This document shows, piece by piece, positions 10,001 through 16,585 of a stretch of DNA of 19,175 nucleotides; within the stretch, counting starts at the first letter, position 1, and each line of letters starts with the position of its first letter. The position numbers and the translations under genes are program-made. This DNA is from Acanthamoeba lenticulata. Lineage: Eukaryota > Discosea > Longamoebia > Acanthamoebidae. The stretch covers positions 1 through 19,175 of the forward strand of contig NAVB01001227.1 of the NCBI GenBank assembly GCA_002179805.1. Reading direction: 5' to 3'. The notes under the pieces were generated by a model, which made no database searches, was not told the origin of the DNA, and saw nothing but the letters and a program-made list of their open reading frames with translations.

Positions 10001-10084
10001 GCGCGACGGAAGATGGCGCAAGTAACGCGACGGTGAACGGTGGCTCACGCTGCAAGCAACAGCGGAGGCCTCCCACCGCCTCAT
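7014..10084 (-). CDS. FIST-domain (FIST_N + FIST_C) protein
   Basis: Eight exons (10084-9659, 9566-9396, 9288-9201, 9123-8787, 8697-8450, 8370-8161, 8095-7757, 7666-7014) join in phase to 823 aa. A 51-nt in-frame optional intron at 9923-9973 would make it 806. The N-terminus is Arg/Ser-rich and nearly acid-free over its first 35 residues, like a mitochondrial presequence. From about 115 the FIST_N pattern runs: GWVSTKRDIKAAV, PDVCFVFSSH, ALFGSSAFGVFG, VEVYPFHV, FVITDGFDF, PKFGGLASARN, GAVGLLLHG and FRPIGRPYRVSEV. FIST_C follows: VYSLEDRSVKDVVREL, FLVGVDPRAP, LALYENVPRGRYLQF, and near the end FCKGEF and HGYINSIAV. FIST_C is swollen by low-complexity inserts, including 12 consecutive Asp at about 377-388 and an Ala/Pro-rich linker. 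FIST modules are proposed small-ligand sensors in bacterial signalling proteins and occur in human FBXO22. No F-box is visible here. Confidence 0.82.
8555..8600. repeat. CGT/CAT trinucleotide tract encoding poly-Asp
   Basis: A GAC/GAT run on the coding (minus) strand encodes 12 consecutive aspartates in the FIST_C region. It is an imperfect microsatellite inside an exon and likely length-variable. Confidence 0.6.
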
Positions 10085-10165
10085 CTCGCGATTGTGACGA
10101 TTTATATTTTATATTTTATAGTCTTTTGAAAACCAAAAAGAAAAACAAAATGGAGCCATTAATGA
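10085..10165 (-). promoter_or_regulatory. AT-rich spacer with TATA-like elements before the FIST gene
   Basis: Between the mini-Arp stop (10166) and the FIST ATG (10084) are 81 bp. Read on the minus strand they contain TATAAAATATAAAATATAAA at 10101-10120, about 17-36 nt 5' of the ATG. This is the only AT-rich block nearby and the best core-promoter candidate for the FIST gene. It may also serve as the poly(A) region of the mini-Arp, which has no clean AATAAA. Confidence 0.4.
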
Positions 10166-10903
10166 TCAGTAAAACATACACTCCACAACGGCCGCACCTG
10201 CGTGCAGGCAGTAAAGAACAAGTGAGGCCACGGAACAGATTCTGTGAGTAAGATGCTCGCGTGCGATCGTACCACACTCGTAGGTGCCCTTGTTGACCGC
10301 CCTCGAGAGGAAGTCGGGCGCAGAAGCAAGCATCGACCCGCCCAGCCACGTCCCAGTCTTGCGGTGCGCAGGCGCCACCACATTCAGCTCAGCAGCTGCC
10401 CAACACATGCGCGACCGTCAGCAACCACCAGGGCAAAGGGCGCAACAGGCGGTGGAACAGGGCACGTGGTGATGGGGTGCGTACAAGTGGGCAAGAGGCT
10501 GCGGAGTTCGCGCTGCAGTCGGTCAGCGAGGCCTGGGAACAGCGTCGACCCGCCATTGAGCACGACCTGGCCCGAGACTTCATGTCTGCAACAGAAAAGT
10601 CCAAGTCAGTGCCAAGGGCACAGACTAGTGAGGAGAGGAATGAGGCAGTTCTCACCAGAACTCACGAGGCACACGCGTAAAAGTGATGTTAACGCAGTCG
10701 GCCAGTCCAGCTGCAACGTGCCTATGTCGGAAGCGACCCACGATCGTGGGCAGACACACAGAAGGCGCGTCTTCCCCAGCAATGCCTGCCAACGCAGAGC
10801 ACTTAGCACCAGAAAAGCACCACAACACTCAACAGCGTGGTGTACCAGCCTTGATTGTGCCACCCCCATTATCAATGACCAGGGCAGCTCCTTCTCCTCT
10901 CAT
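10166..10903 (-). CDS. Mini actin-related protein: tandem copy with in-frame internal deletion
   Basis: Five exons (10903-10846, 10785-10662, 10585-10485, 10395-10273, 10197-10166) give 145 aa with every junction in phase. The first exon has the actin phosphate-loop motif DNGGGTIKAG (residues 11-20). The second starts IAGEDAPSV and LPTIVGRF, as in the full Arp next door, then runs in frame directly into a segment equivalent to exon 9 of that gene (AGLADC...TRVPRE). The remainder matches the full Arp's exons 10-12: VVLNGGSTLFPGLADRL, ELNVVAPAHRK, TWLGGSMLASAPDFLSRA and a -FY C-terminus. About 250 central residues, including the second phosphate loop and most of subdomains 2-4, are absent, so a normal actin fold is impossible. 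It may be a functional truncated paralogue or a young pseudogene. No frameshift, stop or lost splice site was found. Its start is only 64 bp from the Arp stop. Confidence 0.7.
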
Positions 10904-10967
10904 TTCTCCTAAGGGCCAGCTTTGGAAAATAAGGAACAAATTAATACCTTTTTTATTTGCCAAAAAT
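10904..10967 (-). promoter_or_regulatory. 64-bp spacer: Arp 3' end and mini-Arp 5' flank
   Basis: This gap holds an AATAAA on the minus strand (TTTATT at 10952-10957), 11 nt after the Arp stop, and must also contain the mini-Arp core promoter if that gene has its own transcript. It is AT-rich near the Arp stop and purine-rich near the mini-Arp ATG. Confidence 0.4.
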
Positions 10968-13045
10968 TCAGTAAAATAAACGTTCGATGGATGGACCTAG
11001 GCAGAGACAACGAGTGAGTGTCTGGCCAAAGAGAGAAAAGGGGGGGTGTGAACACAATGAACGCACCAAGCTCCTCGTAGAGGTCTTTTGAGCGCGCCCT
11101 CGAGAGGAAGTCAGGTGCAGAAGCAAGCATCGACCCGCCCAGCCACGACCCAAACTTGCGGTGCGCGGGCGCCACCACATTCAGCTCGGCAGCTGCCCAA
11201 CACATGCACAATCACTGTGTCAGCCCTATGAGGACAAAGGGCAAAGCAACTGCAATAGAGGCAGACAGAGCATGCAGTGATGGGATACATACAAGTGGGC
11301 AAGAGGTTGAGAAGTTCACGCTTCAATCGATCGGCGAGGCCCGGGAAGAGCGTCGACCCACCGTTGAGCACGACCTGGCTCGAGACCTCCTTTCTGTGCA
11401 CACCGCGTGGTGAGCCAGCTGGCGCTAAGCATAGACCAGTGCGAGGACAAGAGGAAGGACGCATGAGGCAGTTTTCACCGGAACTCACAAGGCACACGCA
11501 TGAAAGCGTTGTACGTGCAATCGACCAGCCCTGCTGCAGAGAAGCCTGATAGCACCCTCCCGTTGACCGTGTGGTCAAGACTTACCCTGGGCCGCCCAAT
11601 AGCTCAGTCCATCACGCGTACCAATCATACACGGACTGAAAAGGCTTTCCACGCAGCGGAACCGCTCAGTGTTGAGTGTGATGACACCGTCTGCACAAGC
11701 AAAGGCCCTTGTCAAAGGTGCTCAGATGGAAAGAGGGATCAAGATTGAGGTACCATCAGGCATACGGTAGGTGCGGGTGCAGGTATTGGCGAGGACAGTA
11801 TCGTTGATGCGCAGCAGCAGCTCGTGTGGAAGTCGTGCCAGCTGGGTGCCCTCGATCTGGTTGAGATCAATCTCACTTGATGCCATACCACCAGTCAGCC
11901 CTCACCATCGCCACATGGGGTGTCTCTCTGGAGAGAAGCGGGCAAGTACCCAGATCCACTGTGATTCTGGGCTGTTGCTTTTTGGTACTCTTCGTCAAAG
12001 TTGCTGGCGCAGTATGCAAGCTGCTCCTTGATATCTGAAATGGGACACATGCTATGTGAGGATACAGTGGCCGCAGCAGCTGAGCCCCTGACTCGACGGA
12101 CCATTGACCAGCCTGCGCTCGGCGGTGGTGTAGAACCCGTAGCCGCGCTCCATCAGGATTCTCATAAGATAGTCTGTTACACACAGTCCTGTCACCAACG
12201 CATCGCGTGCGTGGTGGGCCAGCGCATGACCTGTGCATTCATGGGTGGTGAGAAAATGGCTTTCAACAGTAATGGGAAAGGGCAATGGCGCCGTACCCTC
12301 ATAGATGGGCGTGATCAGCGAGCCTGTTGCCCCAATGTCGACCACTGTGCCGCTCGTGAGGCCTGCGGCATGAAGTGCGAGAGCTGCCTGGACAAGTCAA
12401 AAAGGAGAAAGTGAGACCTTGATGATGCTGATGATGTGGGCTACTGGTGGTGATGGTGGTCAAGGAAGAAGAAGAAGAAGAAGTGATGGGTTGTACCTGG
12501 TCACCGAGGTAGAGAGCTGGCACATTGTAGGTCTCAAACATGATCTGGATCATCTGCTCCTTGCTGATTCGGGGAGCATCACTCGCGTGGGTCAGCAACA
12601 CGGGGAACTCTTCAGGAGCAATACAGAGCTCATGGAAGAAGAGATGATGCCACAGCTTGTCCATGCTGTCGAAGTCAGTCACAATCTTGCGCTCGATCTG
12701 GTACAAGGGGAACAGCGTTAGCGCCCTGGGTGAAGGCCTTGAAGAGGCGTGTGGGGTACAGGCATGCGCATTCGGTGGGTCAAGCGGTGCTGGAATGCCT
12801 CTTCGCCAAAGTAGACCCTACCGGCATCGATGGGTGGAGTTGCTTCATCAGGCTTTCTCACGTAGTGACCCACTATCGTGGGCAGACGCACAGAAGGCGC
12901 GTCTTCCCCAGCAACGCCTCCATAAAGTGGGAAAAGCAAACTCAGCACAAGTACTTTTACAAGAACGATGCGAACTACGCTAGTGTGTACCAGCCTTGAT
13001 GGTGCCACCTCCATTGTCAATAACCAGGGCAGCTCCTTCATCCAT
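10968..13045 (-). CDS. Divergent actin-related protein, full length
   Basis: Twelve exons (13045-12991, 12917-12760, 12697-12497, 12387-12297, 12230-12102, 12034-11950, 11875-11754, 11690-11622, 11530-11485, 11393-11293, 11192-11067, 10996-10968) join in phase to 403 aa. The actin fold is followed throughout: DNGGGTIKAG (10-19), AGEDAPSV, KLWHHLFFHEL, APEEFPVLLTHA, QIMFETYNVPALYL, DIGATGSLITPIYEG (155-169), TDYLMRILMERGYGF, NDIKEQLAYCA, NTERFRCVESLF, NGGSTLFPGLADRL, GSWLGGSMLAS and GPSIERLFY. The residues equivalent to actin Asp154 and Gln137 are kept, but actin Asp157 and His161 are replaced (Ala158, Leu162), so ATP hydrolysis is probably weak or lost. About 28 extra residues lie at about 240-275. 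It does not match Arp1-3 or the nuclear Arps I know, so it is left unnamed. Confidence 0.85.
12462..12484. repeat. AAG trinucleotide tract in Arp intron 3
   Basis: An (AAG)n-type run on the plus strand is a CTT pyrimidine tract on the coding strand. It lies inside the intron between exons 3 and 4 of the actin-related gene, near its 5' side, and is a simple-sequence repeat. Confidence 0.6.
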
Positions 13046-13570
13046 GACGAACTGCGAACGAACGACAACAGCGACCAGGTGGTGTTTTCTTTGTTGCTAT
13101 GTTGTTTGTTGTCGACGGGAGGAGCCCGGAGCTGGTGTGGGCCAGGAGGGAAAGCCCTCCCCCACGTCTACCGGTATTGAGAAGCGTCCCCGTTTGCCGC
13201 TCTCTTGGCTAGCGCGAGTCCCGCTGTAATAGTCCAACGCCACTCATGGCCCTTGGGAGGGGACGTAACATGAATCCTTGAAAATCTGAAATCGCATTTG
13301 TTGCCCTTGCGCCATTTTTTCCCTTTTCTCCGTTGCTTTGTAAGAAAAGAAAAGAGAAATGATACGCAAGAGGCAATTTTCTGGTTGGCGTATCACTGGG
13401 GGCAAAAGAACGAAAGGGTGGGGGAAATTAGACAACAAGACAAACTGGTATTCGTCGTCCTCCACAACCTCAGGCCAGGCTATGCAGTCCACATAAGAGA
13501 GCTGATCCTCAAACCTTGCATTGAATTCAAACCCAACCACTAAACGAAACATATCTCAAGCACAAACACA
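13046..13570. promoter_or_regulatory. Divergent intergenic region, Arp / flavin split-barrel gene
   Basis: The Arp gene (minus) and the split-barrel gene (plus) diverge across 525 bp. The short frames inside lack domain signal. It contains an AT-rich stretch around 13305-13380 with A/T runs. I see no canonical TATA box close to either ATG, although CACAAACACAATGG gives a favourable context for the plus-strand start. Confidence 0.4.
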
Positions 13571-14236
13571 ATGGCCAGCACCAAGCTCAACGTGACTGAG
13601 GACCCCAAGGCCCACCTGGTGCGCCTGGTCAAGGACTTCGACACAGCCATGCTTATCTCCCAGAACGCCAGCGAACAGCTTCGTGGGCGGCCGATGCGGA
13701 TCGCCCGCGCTGACGTCGAACAGAACCTGTGGTTCATGGCCACCATGGAGAGCACCAAGATCGAAGAGCTCACCCGTGACCCTCGTGTGTGCATCACCAT
13801 GCAGAAGAGTACGTGCACCTGCTGTGCCTAACTTTTGTGAGCACAGCGACGAGAGCTGACGCGTTTTGCCGTGATCAGATGGTGAGTACGTCTCGCTCTC
13901 TGGCAACGTCCACATCTCCAACGACAAGGGCAGCATCGAGGAGCTCTGGAATGGTGTGACCTCGCTCTCCCTTTGCCCTTCGTTGAGCCAATTGCTGACA
14001 AGGTCTCAAACCAACCACAAACAGAGTCCTACCGCCCGTGGTTCCCGCAGGGCAAGGACACGGCTGACCTGATCCTGCTCAAGGTGGACACGACGTGGGG
14101 CGAGTTCTGGGATTCGCAGTCCGGCAAGAGGACGACGCTCGACTTTGTCAAGCAGATGATTGGCAGCGGCGACAAGCAGACCTCGTCGACAGAGGACCAC
14201 GCCAAGATCTCCCTTACCTCGCCCACCCGGACGTGA
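13571..14236 (+). CDS. General-stress-protein-type FMN split-barrel (PNPOx-like) protein
   Basis: Three exons (13571-13808, 13879-13953, 14025-14236) join in phase to 174 aa, starting at an ATG in good context. The order of motifs matches the bacterial general stress protein 26 / pyridoxamine-phosphate-oxidase-like family: VRLVKDFDTAMLIS, LRGRPMRIA, LWFMATMESTKIEEL, DPRVCITMQ, GEYVSLSGNVHIS, IEELWN, WFPQGKDTADLILLKV and EFWDS. Members form FMN- or flavin-binding beta-barrel dimers. Their substrates are generally unknown, so an enzyme activity cannot be stated. It is cytosolic, with no targeting peptide seen. The C-terminal roughly 30 residues (GSGDKQTSSTEDHAKISLTS) are a polar tail. The family is common in bacteria and fungi and patchy in protists. 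Composition and introns match the neighbours, so any transfer would be old. Confidence 0.85.
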
Positions 14237-14410
14237 AGAACGTAACACCAACCGTCAAATAAACGTCATCGATCGATCAACACAAACAAACGCTTTGCTG
14301 TGGCCCTTGTCTCTTCCTCCCTCTTGCCCACTTGTTTACACGCTCCCACAGTCCCGAGCTTGATGGTTGATTGGCGGAATGGGGTTGCGAAGTGGCAGCT
14401 CCAGCCTGGC
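14237..14410. other. Convergent 3' flanks of split-barrel gene and RPB9
   Basis: The gap of 174 bp carries AATAAA on the plus strand at 14258-14263, 22 nt after the split-barrel stop, a likely poly(A) signal. No matching signal is obvious for RPB9 on the other strand. Confidence 0.45.
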
Positions 14411-15067
14411 CTACTCCGTCCAGCTGTTGCCGCAACCGCAGCACACGAAGAACAGCGTGAAGACTTGCTCGCTGTTACCGCTGTTGGCCTGGAAGAACAC
14501 GGCCTCCCTGCCTCCGCAGCTCTCGCACAGCGCACTGCGCCATCACAAAGACGAGAGCCTTCGTGAGTGCCGAACTCTGTTGCTCTTCGCAGAGAAGAAG
14601 GTGTGGAGGGGGTGGCATACGCCTTGGTGCGTGGTAGCGTGGGGTCAGTGATCACCTCGTGGAAGATCTGCGCACCGCCACTGTTCAAGGAGGCAGAAAA
14701 AAGGGGTCAACAACGTGCAGCGTGGCAGCAGGACCAGGGGTGAGGCTGTGGCACTTACACAGGCTTTTGTGTGATTTCGTTTCGATAGATACGCCAGGAG
14801 GTACCGTTGTTCACGAGCTCTGCCTGCTCGACATGCTCACAGTTGCGGCACGCGTAGAGGAGGACTTTGCTTTCCTTGTCCTCTTTAGGGTAGAGCATGT
14901 TGGCACTGTTGACGAACCAATGCGCACGATGCATCGACACGGAGTGGCCCAGGTTTGGGGGGGGGGAGCAAGATTAAGATTAATTGATAAAATGTCGGCA
15001 CGGCAATTGGTCTAGGAACTGAACAAAAGCGACCAAAGAAGCCGTACCATTCACCACAAAAGTTCAT
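14411..15067 (-). CDS. RPB9: RNA polymerase II subunit RPB9 (zinc-ribbon protein)
   Basis: Four exons (15067-15048, 14905-14759, 14680-14621, 14534-14411) join in phase to 116 aa. The very short first exon encodes MNFCGE plus part of a Cys codon. The protein then reads [10 protein letters not shown] and LLYACRNC, characteristic of RPB9. Zinc ribbon 1 is C4-x2-C7 and C26-x2-C29. The linker has the diagnostic DPTLPRTK. Zinc ribbon 2 is C79-x2-C82 and C107-x2-C110, followed by GNSWTE at the C-terminus as in animal RPB9. RPB9 sits at the jaw of Pol II and influences start-site choice, elongation and fidelity. DPTLPRT argues against the paralogues RPA12 and RPC11. It is marginally shorter than human POLR2I (125 aa) because the N-terminus begins at the first zinc finger. 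Confidence 0.93.
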
Positions 15068-15226
15068 CGTGGCTCAGATGGATGAGAGGCAAGAAGAGAA
15101 GGCTGGAAAGCAAAAGAAAATAAAGTACAAGGAAATATAAACGAAATAAAACAATACAAAAACTGCCCTTCACTGCTTTTTGTCAAGACGCGAGGAGGAC
15201 GCTTTGGCCCAAAGCTTGCCGAGAGC
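15068..15226. promoter_or_regulatory. Divergent promoter, RPB9 / UBA protein
   Basis: The two ATGs are 159 bp apart. The middle is A-rich, with TATAAA on the plus strand at 15136-15141, some 86 nt 5' of the UBA-protein ATG. It must serve both genes. Confidence 0.45.
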
Positions 15227-16336
15227 ATGAGTACGTGGCTGCCACTTTTGCTGGTTCTTCGACCTGGTTCTTCGCCGTTGTTTGTGCTGACGCAAGATTT
15301 GCGACCGGCAGCGAAACACTTTAGGTCAGGGAAGTGGGACGGGTTCTACATGCTGCAGGGCAAGCGCCATGACTTGGCCCTCGACTTGCAGTTCAACAGT
15401 GGCGCGGTCAGTGGCACGGGCCAGGACGTCAACGGCTTCTTTTCCGTGTCGGGCACCTACAAGTACTCACCTCCCTTCCCGTGTAGTACCACGCGAGCCC
15501 GGGGCTGATGCCACGTCTTGCACCACGCGGCGTCACGTGTCCAGACCCACTGCCCCGTACTCGGCAACAATTACTCGCACGGACTTGCAAGGTGGTGGCA
15601 ACATGGAACTGTCTGGCTTCCGGGAGAGTGACGTGCGTGCCCGCCTCCAGCCCTCTCCTCTAGCTCTATGGCCAATGTTGAGTTTACCTGCTCGCTCAGA
15701 CCGGCGGCATCTTCGGAACGTGGCATGGCTCCCTCGGCTCGGGTGACTTTCGGATCAAGCCGTCGGCCGAGGCCGCGGGTGCGCCTCACCCATGAATCTT
15801 GATTCATGAAGAACGTGCTGGCATCCATGGAGAAGCTGTTCTGACTGCATGCTGCTCCCTCAGCCTTGGAGCAGAAGCTGAAGCAAGAGGCTGAGAAGAA
15901 GAAAATCGAGCAACTCACTGCCATGGGCTTCCCTGAGGAGTGGGCCAAGGACGCGCTCAAGGAGACCGACGTACACTTCCCCTACAAAAGGGCTTCTCGA
16001 CAAGTTTTGTTGCTCGAGCCTCACCCACGCATGCAGGGCAACCTCGACGCGGCAGTGGAGCACCTTACACTCCAGCTTTCGGCTGGAGATGACTTCAAGC
16101 CATCAGAGGCGGGCGGGAGCGAGGGGGGCGTGGACGCTGCGCTTGTAGCACAGCTCACGGACATGGGCTTCTCCGCCGACCAGGCCAAGGCGGCCCTTGC
16201 CGTTTGCGTACGTTTCCACCACTTGCTACCGCCCTCCTGCTTCGTTATTAATACATGAAGCTGGCTGACCATCGCGGCCGCATTACAGGAGAACAACGTC
16301 GAACGAGCTGTGGAGTACCTCTTCTCGAGCGCGTAG
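15227..16336 (+). CDS. Beta-rich N-terminal domain plus two UBA domains
   Basis: Six exons (15227-15462, 15545-15632, 15700-15778, 15864-15970, 16037-16207, 16289-16336) give 242 aa in consistent phase. Residues of about 36-130 form a glycine- and tryptophan-punctuated, probably all-beta module (GKWDGFYML, FSVSGTYK, NMELSGFRESD, GIFGTWHGSLGSGDF). A charged helix (EQKLKQEAEKKK) connects it to two ubiquitin-associated domains, about 149-184 with TAMGFPEEWAKDAL and about 203-240 with TDMGFSADQAKAAL. UBA domains bind ubiquitin, so the protein is likely a ubiquitin receptor or adaptor in the cytosol. The beta-module is not one I can name. The hydrophobic N-terminal stretch (LPLLLVL) is odd for a UBA protein, so the start codon or first exon may be mis-chosen. 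Confidence 0.75.
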
Positions 16337-16585
16337 CGGGTGTCCCTTAGCAACCCCGGACTTTCAGGCCCAACGTTTGTATTGGCAGACAAGTTGCGCC
16401 AGTACCCGCGCGTGTTTGCACCTTTTACTCAAACAAATCTTTCCTTCTTCACTATCCCTCCTCGAGTTGCATCTCCTCGAGGTCCTATCGAAAGAGGTGC
16501 ATAACATCTGGGCACGCGTCGAGTGTTTTTCTTTTCTTTTCGTTTTTCATTATCAATCTTTCGATCACTGCGGCACGTCTAAGCC
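16337..16585. other. Intergenic spacer before secreted protein gene
   Basis: These 249 bp separate two plus-strand genes and are pyrimidine-rich (many TTC/CTT runs, for example 16431-16480 and 16527-16560). They hold the 3' UTR of the UBA gene and the promoter of the secreted-protein gene. No AATAAA or TATA box is evident. Confidence 0.4.

Larger units (their letters stand above)
10166..13045. repeat. Tandem duplication of actin-related gene (5' and 3' blocks)
   Basis: Matching blocks include 10301-10398 with 11096-11195 (exon 11 equivalents, nearly identical), 10485-10585 with 11293-11393 (both exactly 101 nt), 10655-10670 with 11478-11493, and 10735-10790 with 12865-12920. Similarity extends into introns, for example the shared GCATGTGTTGGGCAG acceptor region and the CCCATCAC stretch after the exon 10 donor. 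The copies are therefore related by DNA-level duplication, direct in orientation, with the 10-kb-side copy lacking the middle. Confidence 0.75.

Noticed and set aside
10166..10903. Mini-Arp as an obvious pseudogene
   Set aside because: Not accepted as settled: all five exons are open, phases agree and splice sites persist. Transcription evidence is needed, so it was annotated as a CDS with moderate confidence.
10166..13045. Possible viral (giant-virus) actin-like insertion
   Set aside because: The genes have many spliceosomal introns, host-like composition and donors, and ordinary protist neighbours. Nothing viral flanks them.
13298..13543. 81-codon plus-strand frame upstream of the split-barrel gene
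   Set aside because: No domain or splice link to the downstream ATG, and it lies in the divergent promoter region.
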